From positions 558,001 through 622,000 of the forward strand of contig NZ_CAOS01000003.1 in the NCBI RefSeq assembly GCF_000315365.1: DNA of 64,000 bases, given 5' to 3'. The DNA comes from Desulforamulus hydrothermalis Lam5 = DSM 18033. GTDB taxonomy: Bacteria > Bacillota > Desulfotomaculia > Desulfotomaculales > Desulfotomaculaceae. Of the stretch, positions 7,820 to 16,157 are shown piece after piece (positions within the stretch are counted from its first letter, which is position 1; each line of letters begins with the position of its first letter). Below the pieces are notes generated by a model, which had not been told where the DNA came from, searched no databases, and worked only from the letters and a program-made list of their open reading frames with translations. Made by a program: the position numbers and the translations under genes.

Positions 7820-9676
7820 TTACTCCTGTTCCCGCAGAAACAGGTATACCGCCTCGGCGGCCTTTTTGTTCATGCCGGGCACCCGGGCCAATTCTTCCAG
7901 GGTGGCCTGCTTGATGGCCTCCAGGCTGGCAAAGGCCTTGTACAGTTCCCGGCGGCGCACCGGCCCGATGCCTTCTATTTCATCCAGGATGGATTTAAGA
8001 TTGCGCTTGCTGCGCAACTGCCGGTGGTAGGTAACGGCAAACCGGTGGGCCTCGTCCCGCAGCCGCTGCAGCAGTTGCAACGCCCGGGATTCCCGGGGCA
8101 GCCGGATAGCCTCCGGCCGGTCCGGGGCAAACAGCAGCTCTTCCTCTTTGGCCAGGCCAAAGGCCGGGATGTGGGCAAAGCCCTGGGCCGCCATGGCCTG
8201 GCGGGCAGCGGCCAACTGCCCTTTGCCGCCGTCAATAATGATGAGATCCGGCAGGCTGCTGAATTTGGCCTGGTGGACAGCCAGCGTGCCCGCCGCCAGT
8301 TGTTGCTGCTCCTCCCGGTACCGGGCCAGCCGCCGGCTGATTACCTCCTGCATGGCGGCAAAATCGTTGGGCCCTTCCACCGTGCGGATTTTAAAACGCC
8401 GGTATTGCCGGCGGGCCGGTTTGCCCTCCTCAAACACCACCATGGAGGCCACCGTTTCCGCCCCCTGGATGTTGGAGATATCGTAGCACTCCAGGCGCCG
8501 GGGAGGTTGGGGCAAGCCCAGGGCCGCCGCCAGTTCGCCCAGGGCATCGGCAACCGCCTGCCGGTCGGCCTGGCGTTCCAGCCGCGCTTGCTCCAGGGCC
8601 AGCAGGGCGTTCTGGGCAGCCATGGCCACCAGTTTGTGCTTATCCCCCCGCTGCGGCACTTTTAGGTAAACTTTGCCTCCCCGCAGTTCGCTCAGCCAGG
8701 CCGCCACCAGATCCGCCCCGGCAATTTCTTCCGACAGCAAAATTTCGCCCGGCACAAACTCGGTCTGGTTATAAAACTGCTGCACAAAGGCGGCCATCAC
8801 CTCGCCCCGCTCCCGGGCATCGGTGCCCTCCAGGAAATAATTTTCCCGGCCGATGAGCTTGCCGCCCCGGATGAAAAACACCGTCAGGCAGGCCTCGTCA
8901 AACCCCCGGGCCATGGCAATGACGTCCTGGTCCACCGGGTCGGTGGCAACCACCTTCTGCCGCTCCACGATTTTTTCCACCGCCTGCAGCTGGTCCCGCA
9001 GTTCGGCCGCCTTTTCAAACTCCAGGTGGTCCGCCGCTTCCTCCATGCGCCGGCGCAGTCGCTTAATTAAATCCTCCTGCCGCCCTTCCAGAAACAGCAC
9101 CACCTCTTTAACGGTTTCCCGGTAAGCGGCCCGGTCCACCAAATTACAGCAGGGCCCCAGGCAGCGCTTGATGTGGTAATTCAAGCAGGGGCGCTGCCGG
9201 CCGGCCGGCTGCCGCTGCTGACAGCTGCGCAAGGGAAAAATTTTCTTTAACAGCCGCAGGGTTTCGTGCACCGCACCGGCGCTGGTAAAAGGGCCGAAAT
9301 AGCGGGCACCGTCCTTTAAAACCCGGCGGGTCACCTGCACCCTGGGAAATTCCTCCTGCAGGGTTACTTTAATATAGGGGTAAGTTTTATCATCTTTTAA
9401 TAAGACGTTATATTTGGGCCGGTGTTCTTTTATCAGGTTGTTTTCTAAAATCAGGGCTTCCATTTCCGAATCGGTAACAATGTACTCCAAGTCGGCCGCC
9501 CGGCGCAGCATAGCCTGCACCTTGGGCGACTGCCGGGCCCCTGCCTGAAAATAGGAGCGCACCCGGTTTTTTAAGGAAACCGCTTTGCCCACATAAATTA
9601 CCTGCCCGGCCTCATCTTTATAGAGATAAACCCCCGGGCGGGCGGGTATGTTTTTTATTTTGTCTGCTAACGCCAA
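7820..9676 (-). CDS. uvrC: Excinuclease ABC subunit C
   Basis: Dual-incision nuclease of nucleotide excision repair. The N-terminal GIY-YIG domain (PGVYLYKDEAGQVIYVGKA) makes the 3' cut. The UVR motif (LEFEKAAELRDQLQAVE) at ~200-235 binds UvrB. An RNase H-like endonuclease domain follows (CYDISNIQGAETVASMVVFE, LPDLIIIDGGKGQLAAA), then tandem helix-hairpin-helix motifs at the end (IEGIGPVRRRELYKAFAS, ARVPGMNKKAAEAV). I chose TTG 9676 because GGGGGG lies 6 nt upstream; the ATG at 9682 abuts that site. All three uvr genes lie within about 10 kb here. Confidence 0.97.
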   Translation of the reverse strand: MALADKIKNIPARPGVYLYKDEAGQVIYVGKAVSLKNRVRSYFQAGARQSPKVQAMLRRAADLEYIVTDSEMEALILENNLIKEHRPKYNVLLKDDKTYPYIKVTLQEEFPRVQVTRRVLKDGARYFGPFTSAGAVHETLRLLKKIFPLRSCQQRQPAGRQRPCLNYHIKRCLGPCCNLVDRAAYRETVKEVVLFLEGRQEDLIKRLRRRMEEAADHLEFEKAAELRDQLQAVEKIVERQKVVATDPVDQDVIAMARGFDEACLTVFFIRGGKLIGRENYFLEGTDARERGEVMAAFVQQFYNQTEFVPGEILLSEEIAGADLVAAWLSELRGGKVYLKVPQRGDKHKLVAMAAQNALLALEQARLERQADRQAVADALGELAAALGLPQPPRRLECYDISNIQGAETVASMVVFEEGKPARRQYRRFKIRTVEGPNDFAAMQEVISRRLARYREEQQQLAAGTLAVHQAKFSSLPDLIIIDGGKGQLAAARQAMAAQGFAHIPAFGLAKEEELLFAPDRPEAIRLPRESRALQLLQRLRDEAHRFAVTYHRQLRSKRNLKSILDEIEGIGPVRRRELYKAFASLEAIKQATLEELARVPGMNKKAAEAVYLFLREQE

Positions 9677-9724
9677 GACCATCCCCCCAAGGATGATTGT
9701 AGCCTGTCCGGCCGCCGGTGCCAA

Positions 9725-9950
9725 TTATGAGCGCATCTGGATCAGATTAATTTTACTTAACTCCGGAGTGCGGCCAACATTTACGGCGCTGCGGCAAGTC
9801 GCCGGCCGGGCAGCATAAAACCGCCCTGCTTTTTTATAACCTCGTCTGCAGCCTGCTAACTCATAGTATTTCCTGTTTGACCTGGCTTTTCCTGCCGGCC
9901 GGTGACGGTAAAAATTTTACAGCGGCACCCCGGGCAGGGCCGGCACCCTC
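9725..9950. other. Gene-free stretch upstream of the TetR promoter
   Basis: Non-coding stretch between the divergent uvrC and TetR genes. I see no convincing promoter for uvrC, no hairpin with a T-tract and no small ORF with a ribosome site. The promoter and operator of the plus-strand operon lie just to its right. Confidence 0.5.
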
Positions 9951-9979
9951 TTGACAGACGCGCCGTACAGGCGCACAAT
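9951..9979 (+). promoter_or_regulatory. SigA-type promoter of the TetR-exporter operon
   Basis: Perfect -35 TTGACA at 9951-9956, a 17-bp spacer, then CACAAT (4 of 6) at 9974-9979. It is 50 nt upstream of the tetR-family start and directly before an operator-like palindrome. Confidence 0.75.
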
Positions 9980-9985
9980 AAGGGC

Positions 9986-10009
9986 AAGTAAGTAACCAGT
10001 TAGTTACTT
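9986..10009 (+). promoter_or_regulatory. Operator-like palindrome at the transcription start of the TetR operon
   Basis: AAGTAAGTAAC-CA-GTTAGTTACTT: two 11-bp arms with one mismatch around a 2-bp centre. This is the size and symmetry typical of TetR-family operators. It begins 7 bp after the -10, over the expected +1, so autorepression of the downstream operon is likely. Confidence 0.72.
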
Positions 10010-10028
10010 TTTCGGTAAGGAGGGTGAC

Positions 10029-10655
10029 ATGGCTAAAGGGGCTGAGGACAGCAAAAACCGCATTTTGCTGGCAGCGGCAGAAATTTTTTCCCGCAAGGGC
10101 CTGGACGGCGCCCGGGTGGATGAAATTGCGGCCGCCGCCAAAATTAACAAGCGCATGATTTACCATTACTTTACAAGTAAAGAAAACCTGTATGTGGAAG
10201 TGCTGCGCTACAATTACCGCAAAATTTCCGCCCTGGCCCAGGGAACTTACCTGCCCGGCGACCACCCGGCGGACAACGTAACCCGGGCCCTGCGCCGGTA
10301 TTTTTACTTCCTGGCCGGGGATGAGGAATTTGTGCGGCTGGTTAACTGGGAAGCCCTGCACCAGGGCCGCTACGGCCGCCTGGTGGGGCCCCAGCTGCTG
10401 GATTTGCTGCAGTCCGACCTGGCACAGATTTTACAGGACGGCATTGACCGGGGGGTATTCCGGCCGGATCTGGACATCAGGCAAACCCTGTTAAGCATTC
10501 ACGGCCTCTGCCTGATTTATTTCAGCCGCCGGGAAGTGGTGCAGCCCATCTGGCCCGGTGACATGATGTCGGAAGAAATGCTGGCGGCCCGCTGCCGGCA
10601 CATTATTGATTTTACTCTGAACGGTATCCTGAAACACAAGGAGGAAGCAAAATGA
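10029..10655 (+). CDS. TetR-family transcriptional repressor
   Basis: A 208-aa regulator with the N-terminal TetR helix-turn-helix (ARVDEIAAAAKINKRMIYHYFTSKENLY, ~residues 30-57) and an all-helical ligand domain. The ATG has GTAAGGAGGGTGAC upstream. Its stop overlaps the start of the membrane-fusion protein gene by 4 nt (ATGA), so the two are translationally coupled. By analogy with CecR(YbiH)-type repressors upstream of HlyD/ABC-2 exporters, it probably senses a toxic or hydrophobic compound and represses its own operon through the palindrome at 9986-10009. The ligand is not predictable. Confidence 0.93.
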   Translation: MAKGAEDSKNRILLAAAEIFSRKGLDGARVDEIAAAAKINKRMIYHYFTSKENLYVEVLRYNYRKISALAQGTYLPGDHPADNVTRALRRYFYFLAGDEEFVRLVNWEALHQGRYGRLVGPQLLDLLQSDLAQILQDGIDRGVFRPDLDIRQTLLSIHGLCLIYFSRREVVQPIWPGDMMSEEMLAARCRHIIDFTLNGILKHKEEAK

Positions 10656-11647
10656 CCCGACCCAACAAATGGTTAGTTGCGGTAATGGCTGTGCTGCTGC
10701 TGTTGACCGGCTGCACCGCACCGCCGGCTGCTTCGGAAGAACTTACCGGGATGGTGGAGGCCCGGGAAGTGGATGTCAACACGAAAATTCCCGGCCGCAT
10801 TGTGAAAATTTATGTGCAGGAAGGCCAACAGGTGCAAGCCGGCGATTTGCTGGCGAAAATTGACGATGAGGATCTCAAGGCCAAAGAAGCCCAGGCCCTG
10901 GCAGGCATTGCCGCTGCCAAAGGTGATATTGCCAAGGCGGCGGCGGGCAGCGGTTTGGCTGCCGCCGGCAGTGCGGCGGCGGTGCAAAAGGCCGAGGCGG
11001 CCCTGGCCAAGGCTAAAGCGGATGCTGAGCTGGCCACTAAAACTTACCGGCGGATGTTGGAGCTGCACCAAGCCCAGGCCATTTCAGACCAGCAAATGGA
11101 CAGTGCAGCCAAGGATTATCAGGCAGCCCTGGCCGGCGTGGCGGCCGCCGAGGGTGACCTGGCCAACGCCCGGGCCTCCCGCCTGCAGGTGGATGTTTAC
11201 CAGGCTGACCTGCAGCGGGCTGAAGCAGCCCTGGCCAAAGCCGAAGCGGATTTGCAGCAGGTGCGCATTAACTTAAAGGAAACCGAAATTAAAGCACCCT
11301 GCGCCGGCACCGTTACCTCCCTTAATGTGGAAGAAGGGGAACTGGTTTCCACCGGCCTGCCCCTGATGACCGTTACGGATTACAGCGACAACTGGGTTAA
11401 TGTGAAAGTAAAGCAATCGGTGCTGGATAAGATTCAAGAGGGCCAACAGGCTGTATTAACACCTGTCAGCCTGCCGGATAAGAAGTATACCGGCAAAATT
11501 GTTGATATCAGCCGCAAGCCGGAATTTGCCACCGCCCGGGCCACCAACGACCGGGGTGAAAAGGACATTGTCACATATAACGTGAAAATCCGGGTAAATA
11601 CCGCCCAATTGCGGCCGGGCATGTCGGTGCAGGTAAAATTTGACTAG
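10652..11647 (+). CDS. HlyD/YbhG-type membrane-fusion lipoprotein of an efflux system
   Basis: Periplasmic-adaptor-type protein (331 aa). The N-terminus ends in a lipobox (LLLLTGC), so it is probably a lipoprotein on the outer face of the membrane. A biotinyl-lipoyl half-motif (VNTKIPGRIVKIYVQEGQQVQAGDLLAKID) is followed by a long alanine-rich coiled-coil hairpin (~85-200). The second lipoyl half (IKAPCAGTVTSLNVEEGELV) and a beta-barrel domain follow. In diderms this links the transporter to an outer-membrane channel; in a Gram-positive it may act as a substrate-binding or assembly partner. It sits between the TetR gene and an ABC-2 permease gene. Confidence 0.92.
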   Translation: MTRPNKWLVAVMAVLLLLTGCTAPPAASEELTGMVEAREVDVNTKIPGRIVKIYVQEGQQVQAGDLLAKIDDEDLKAKEAQALAGIAAAKGDIAKAAAGSGLAAAGSAAAVQKAEAALAKAKADAELATKTYRRMLELHQAQAISDQQMDSAAKDYQAALAGVAAAEGDLANARASRLQVDVYQADLQRAEAALAKAEADLQQVRINLKETEIKAPCAGTVTSLNVEEGELVSTGLPLMTVTDYSDNWVNVKVKQSVLDKIQEGQQAVLTPVSLPDKKYTGKIVDISRKPEFATARATNDRGEKDIVTYNVKIRVNTAQLRPGMSVQVKFD

Positions 11648-11662
11648 CCGGGAGGGTTGCGC

Positions 11663-12853
11663 ATGGCTAAGATCCTTTCCATAGCCTCCCGGGAATGGCA
11701 GTACATCCGGGGCAACAAGCGTTTGTTGTTGATTATGTGCTTCATTCCTACCCTGTACATCCTGCTGTTTGGCCTTATGTACAGCAATCATGTGGTTAAG
11801 CACATTAAAACCGTGGTGCTGGATTACAACCAGACTGCCACCAGCCGTCTGGTCATCCAGGCCTTTCAGGATTCGGAAAAATTTGATGTGGTGGGCTATG
11901 CCGGCAGCGAACAGGAACTGCGCCGGCTGCTGGACAACCGCCGGGTTACGGCAGCGGTGGTATTGCCCGGCGATCTGGACAGCAATTTGAAAAAGGGGCA
12001 GGGTTCCGAGGTGCTGGTGATTGTAAACGGCAGCAACATGCTGTACAGCAATGCCGTTATGTCGGCGGCCAACGAGATTGTCGCCACCCTGTCGGCCGGC
12101 GCCAGCATGAAGACGCTGGAGGCGGGCCAGGCCCTGCTGCCTGAAAAGGCGGCCGCCACCGCCCTGCCCTTAAAGTACCGGCTGCGGGTGTGGTATAACC
12201 CCACTTTCAACTATAGCAACTTTTTGCTTTTGGGCTTGGCCTGTACCGCCCTGCAGCAGGTAATCCTGCTTTACATGGCCATTGCGGTGGCCCGGGAAAA
12301 GGAAACCGGCGCCCTCAGAGAGCTGCTGGCCGCCGGCTACCGGGCCCACCATGTGGTGCTGGGCAAAATGATACCCTACTTCCTGTTAAACATAATCAGC
12401 GCCAACGTGGTGCTGGGCCTGTGCTTTACGGTTTTCCGGATACCTTTCCGGGGCCATTACCTGTTGCTGTTGCTGCTGCTGGGGGTGTTTATCCTGGCCA
12501 TTTTAACCCTGGGCATCTTTCTTTCGATTGTCTGCCACAACGAACTGGAAGCTACCCAGTTGGCCATGCTGGTGGCCATTCCGTCCTTCCTGTTTTCCGG
12601 CTTTACCTGGCCGGTGCAGTCCATGCCGTTGCCGGCCAAGCTGATTTCCGGCGCACTGCCCCTCACCTATCTGGTGTCGGATGTGCGGGACATTGCCCTC
12701 ATGGGCATTGGCTTAACTCAGGTGCTGCCCAACCTGCTGGTGCTGGCGGGCCTCTTTGCGGTGCTGCTGCCGGCCTCTGTCTGGTGCTTTAACCGCCAGT
12801 ATCAAAAAATGGCCGCCCCGGCAGGACAGCCGCCCGGCCACCTTTCCCGCTAG
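11663..12853 (+). CDS. ABC-2 type transporter permease
   Basis: Membrane subunit (396 aa) of the YhhJ/YbhS-like ABC-2 family: one N-terminal TM segment (LLLIMCFIPTLYILLFGLMY), a large extracytoplasmic loop (~50-170), then five C-terminal TM segments starting near NFLLLGLACTALQQVILLYM. It contains the family sequence AREKETGALRELLAAGYRAHHVVLGKMIPY. ATG 11663 has GGGAGGG 6 nt upstream. No ATP-binding subunit and no second permease gene follow; the operon ends in a hairpin and the 209-bp repeat. The ATPase must be encoded elsewhere or has been lost. Confidence 0.9.
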   Translation: MAKILSIASREWQYIRGNKRLLLIMCFIPTLYILLFGLMYSNHVVKHIKTVVLDYNQTATSRLVIQAFQDSEKFDVVGYAGSEQELRRLLDNRRVTAAVVLPGDLDSNLKKGQGSEVLVIVNGSNMLYSNAVMSAANEIVATLSAGASMKTLEAGQALLPEKAAATALPLKYRLRVWYNPTFNYSNFLLLGLACTALQQVILLYMAIAVAREKETGALRELLAAGYRAHHVVLGKMIPYFLLNIISANVVLGLCFTVFRIPFRGHYLLLLLLLGVFILAILTLGIFLSIVCHNELEATQLAMLVAIPSFLFSGFTWPVQSMPLPAKLISGALPLTYLVSDVRDIALMGIGLTQVLPNLLVLAGLFAVLLPASVWCFNRQYQKMAAPAGQPPGHLSR

Positions 12854-12864
12854 GACACACGCAA

Positions 12865-12891
12865 GCGGGGACGGTGCCAGACCGTCCCCGC
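12865..12891 (+). terminator. REP-like hairpin, terminator of the exporter operon
   Basis: GCGGGGACGGT-GCCAG-ACCGTCCCCGC, an 11-bp perfect stem just after the permease stop. It lacks a strong T-tract. It shares the GGGGACGGT core with the hairpin at 13160-13184. Confidence 0.55.
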
Positions 12892-12911
12892 TGAGTATAG
12901 AAAACCTGGCC

Positions 12912-13120
12912 GGTGGTTTATAATCCCCTTTAGCTCCGGTCTTCGCACCGACAGCACTAAGATTCGCTCCGTTCGCCCTTGGGGTCGCCTCAAACGGGCC
13001 CTCCTGGCCCGGTTCGGCTGGCGCCCACGTCCTGTGGGCGCCGCCCCAAGGGCTCCTGCGCTCATCCAGTGCTGTTACCGGTGCTTCGCCAAGTCGCTGG
13101 CAGGGGATCATAAAACCACC
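12912..13120 (+). repeat. 209-bp terminal-inverted-repeat element (copy A, full length)
   Basis: Ends are GGTGGTTTATAATCCCC and GGGGATCATAAAACCACC, imperfect inverted repeats of each other. Inside are nested complementary segments (ACAGCACT/AGTGCTGT, GCCCTTGGGG/CCCCAAGGGC) and two simple hairpins (CGGGCC..GGCCCG and GGCGCCCAC..GTGGGCGCC). Copy B at 53514-53722 has exactly the same length and differs at 14 positions. There is no coding capacity. It fills most of the 342-nt gap between the permease gene and uvrA. Confidence 0.88.
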
Positions 13121-13159
13121 TTATGTTTTTACGGTTTCTCAACTTTATCTGCGCCCTGT

Positions 13160-13184
13160 GGGGGACGGTTTGGCACCGTCCCCC
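13160..13184 (-). terminator. REP-like hairpin after uvrA
   Basis: GGGGGACGGT-TTGGC-ACCGTCCCCC, a 10-bp stem that starts 12 nt beyond the uvrA stop codon. It probably terminates uvrA; the T-tract is absent on the minus strand. Confidence 0.5.
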
Positions 13185-13195
13185 TTTCCCGTCAG

Positions 13196-16009
13196 TTACT
13201 GCGCCAGTACCGGTTGCAGGAAGCGGCCGGTATAGGATTGGGGCACCCGGCAAATTTCCTCCGGCGTGCCGGCAGCCACCAGCGTGCCGCCTTTGTCGCC
13301 CCCTTCCGGGCCCAGGTCGATGATGTAATCGGCTGTTTTAATGACATCCAGGTTGTGCTCAATCACCACCACCGTGCTGCCGTTGTCCACCAGGCGGTGC
13401 AGTACCTGCAGCAGCCGGTGGATGTCGGCGGCGTGCAAGCCGGTGGTGGGCTCATCCAGAATATATATGGTGCCGCCGTTGCTGCGCCGGCTCAGCTCGC
13501 CGGCCAGTTTAACCCGCTGGGCTTCGCCGCCGGACAGCTCGGGCGCCGGCTGGCCCAGCCGGATATAGCCCAACCCCACGTCCTGCAGGGTTTGCAGGCG
13601 GCGGTGAATCTTCGGTATGCTGGCAAAAAACTCCACCGCTTCATCCACTTCCATATCCAGCACATCCGCTATGCTCTTGCCTTTATATTTAACCTCCAGG
13701 GTTTCCCGGTTGTAACGTTGGCCCTTGCACACCTCGCAGGGCACATAGACATCCGGCAGGAAGTGCATCTCAATTTTAATAATACCGTCCCCCTGGCAGG
13801 CCTCACAGCGGCCGCCCTTCACATTAAAGCTGAAGCGGCCGGGTTGGTAGCCCCGGGCCCGGGACTCGGGCAGCTGGGCGAACAACTCCCGGATGTCGTT
13901 AAAAACCCCGGTATAGGTGGCCGGGTTGGAACGGGGCGTGCGGCCGATGGGCGCCTGGTTGACATCAATAACCTTTTGCAGGTGCTCCAGGCCCAGGATG
14001 CCCAGGTGTTCGCCGGGCTTGTCTTTGGCCCGGTGCAATTTCTGGGCCAAGGCTTTATACAAAACCTCATTTATCAGGGTGCTCTTGCCGGAACCGGATA
14101 CACCGGTAACGCACACAAACATGCCCAGGGGAATGGTTACGTCGATGCCCTTCAGGTTGTTGGCCGCTGCCCCCTGGATAACCAGGCTCTGCCCGTTGCC
14201 CGGGCGGCGCCGGGCCGGCACCGGAATCCTGCGGCGGCCGCTCAGGTACTGACCGGTGAGGGAGGCCGGCTCCTGCATAATATCCTCCGGCCTGCCGGCC
14301 GCCACCACCCGGCCGCCGTGCCGGCCGGCACCGGGCCCCATATCAATGATATGGTCGGCCACCCGGATGGTGTCTTCATCGTGTTCCACCACAATCAGGG
14401 TGTTGCCCAAATCCCGCAGCCGCTGCAGGGTGGCAATCAGTCTTTCATTATCCCGCTGGTGCAGGCCGATGCTGGGCTCGTCCAGAATATACAGCACTCC
14501 TGTCAGGCCGGAGCCAATTTGCGTGGCCAGCCGGATGCGCTGGGCTTCACCGCCGGACAGGGTGCCGGCAGAGCGGCTTAAGGTTAAATAATCCAGGCCC
14601 ACGTTGACCAGGAAACCCAGCCGCTCCTTAATTTCTTTCAGAATCTGCCGGGCAATCAGGCGTTCCCGTTGGCTGAGCCGCAGGCTGTTAAAAAAATGCA
14701 GGGCTTCCGCCACCGGCAAGGCCGCCACCTCGGCAATATTTTTGTCCCCCACTTTTACCGCCAGGGCTTCCGGCTTCAGGCGGGCCCCCTGACAGGCGGG
14801 GCAGGGCTTGATGCTCATATATTTTTCAAATTCTTCCCGCATGGCCTCGGATTGGGTTTCCCGGTAGCGGCGGGACAGGTTGCCGATAATGCCTTCAAAG
14901 GGCACCTCATAACGGTGCACATGGCCGTAACTGTCGGTGTAGTGAAACTTTACTTTTTCCTGGCCGGTGCCGTATAAAATAACCTGCAGCTGCTTTTGAG
15001 TAAGCTGTTCCACCGGGGTATCCAGGCTGAATTGGTACTTTTCGGCCAGGCCCGCCAGGTAAGCCGCCGCCACCTGCCCTTTATGCCAGCCTTCAACAGC
15101 CCCCTGCCGGATGCTCTTGCTCTTGTCCGGGATAATTAAATCCGGGTCGAACTCGTGGTTAAAGCCCAGGCCGGTGCAGGCCGGGCAGGCCCCGTGGGGG
15201 TTGTTGAAGGAAAACAGCCGGGGGCTGATTTCGCTGATGTTAATGCCGCAGGTTGGGCAGGCAAAGTTCTCGGAGAAGATATATTCCGGGCCGTCTGTCA
15301 CCGCTGCCACAGCCAGGCCGCCGCTTTGCTTGAGGGCGGTTTCCAGGGAGTCGGCCAGCCTGGTTTCGCAGCCGGGGCGGATGATTATGCGGTCCACCAC
15401 AATATCAATGCGGTGCTTCTTTTTCTTGTCCAGGGCAGGCACTTCGCCTATTTCGTAAAGCTCCCCGTTAACCCGCAGCCGCACAAAACCGTTGCGGCGG
15501 ATATCCTCCAAAACCTTGGCATGCTCGCCCTTTTTGCCCCGCACCACCGGGGCCAGCAGCTGCAATCTGCTGCCCTCGGGCAGCGCCATCAGTTGATCCA
15601 CCATTTGCTGGACGGTTTGCCGGGCTATGGGCTGGCCGCATTTAGGGCAGTGGGCCCGGCCCACCCGGGCAAACAGCAGCCGCAGGTAATCGTAAATTTC
15701 GGTCACTGTGCCCACGGTGGAGCGGGGGTTGTGGCTGGTGGTTTTCTGGTCAATGGAAATGGCCGGCGACAGGCCTTCGATGTAGTCAACATCCGGCTTG
15801 TTCATCTGCCCCAGGAACTGCCGGGCATAGGCAGACAGGGATTCCACATAGCGCCGCCGGCCTTCGGCGTAAATGGTGTCAAAGGCCAGGGAGGATTTGC
15901 CCGAGCCGGACAGGCCGGTAATCACCACCAGCTTGTCCCGGGGGATGACCACGTCGATGTCTTTCAAGTTGTGGGAACGGGCGCCGCGAATAATAATTTT
16001 ATCTTGCAT
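13196..16009 (-). CDS. uvrA: Excinuclease ABC subunit A
   Basis: Damage-sensing ATPase of nucleotide excision repair (937 aa, full length). There are two ABC ATPase modules: Walker [21 protein letters not shown] near residue 32 and [16 protein letters not shown] near 640, each with signature loops ([33 protein letters not shown]). Zinc-binding cysteine pairs include [13 protein letters not shown] and [20 protein letters not shown] start with GAGGAG 6 nt upstream. It is downstream of uvrB with 148 nt between them, where a promoter and a LexA-like box are found. Confidence 0.98.
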   Translation of the reverse strand: MQDKIIIRGARSHNLKDIDVVIPRDKLVVITGLSGSGKSSLAFDTIYAEGRRRYVESLSAYARQFLGQMNKPDVDYIEGLSPAISIDQKTTSHNPRSTVGTVTEIYDYLRLLFARVGRAHCPKCGQPIARQTVQQMVDQLMALPEGSRLQLLAPVVRGKKGEHAKVLEDIRRNGFVRLRVNGELYEIGEVPALDKKKKHRIDIVVDRIIIRPGCETRLADSLETALKQSGGLAVAAVTDGPEYIFSENFACPTCGINISEISPRLFSFNNPHGACPACTGLGFNHEFDPDLIIPDKSKSIRQGAVEGWHKGQVAAAYLAGLAEKYQFSLDTPVEQLTQKQLQVILYGTGQEKVKFHYTDSYGHVHRYEVPFEGIIGNLSRRYRETQSEAMREEFEKYMSIKPCPACQGARLKPEALAVKVGDKNIAEVAALPVAEALHFFNSLRLSQRERLIARQILKEIKERLGFLVNVGLDYLTLSRSAGTLSGGEAQRIRLATQIGSGLTGVLYILDEPSIGLHQRDNERLIATLQRLRDLGNTLIVVEHDEDTIRVADHIIDMGPGAGRHGGRVVAAGRPEDIMQEPASLTGQYLSGRRRIPVPARRRPGNGQSLVIQGAAANNLKGIDVTIPLGMFVCVTGVSGSGKSTLINEVLYKALAQKLHRAKDKPGEHLGILGLEHLQKVIDVNQAPIGRTPRSNPATYTGVFNDIRELFAQLPESRARGYQPGRFSFNVKGGRCEACQGDGIIKIEMHFLPDVYVPCEVCKGQRYNRETLEVKYKGKSIADVLDMEVDEAVEFFASIPKIHRRLQTLQDVGLGYIRLGQPAPELSGGEAQRVKLAGELSRRSNGGTIYILDEPTTGLHAADIHRLLQVLHRLVDNGSTVVVIEHNLDVIKTADYIIDLGPEGGDKGGTLVAAGTPEEICRVPQSYTGRFLQPVLAQ

Positions 16010-16064
16010 GACTAACTCCTCTTTAAATTAAGCAATGGCTGTCGGGAACCGCAATCCACTTACC

Positions 16065-16093
16065 AATATACTTAAAAGAAAGCAAAAAGGCAA
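16065..16093 (-). promoter_or_regulatory. Promoter of uvrA
   Basis: On the minus strand TTGCCT (16088-16093), a 17-bp spacer and TATATT (16065-16070), ending 55 nt before the uvrA start. The -10 matches 5 of 6 and the -35 matches 4 of 6. Confidence 0.6.
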
Positions 16094-16101
16094 CCGGACC
16101 C

Positions 16102-16115
16102 AGAACATTTGTACG
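16102..16115 (-). promoter_or_regulatory. LexA/DinR-like SOS box upstream of uvrA
   Basis: CGTACAAATGTTCT on the minus strand matches the Gram-positive DinR consensus CGAACRNRYGTTYC at 12 of 14 positions. It lies 8 bp upstream of the -35 of the uvrA promoter and downstream of the uvrB stop. Confidence 0.6.
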
Positions 16116-16157
16116 ATATTTGTAATAATTATGTTAATTATTGACAGTTTTCTATGC

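Noticed and set aside
13034-14581. 515-codon plus-strand ORF across repeat A and the uvrA end
   Set aside because: It is antisense to highly conserved UvrA sequence, has no ribosome site and no recognisable domain.
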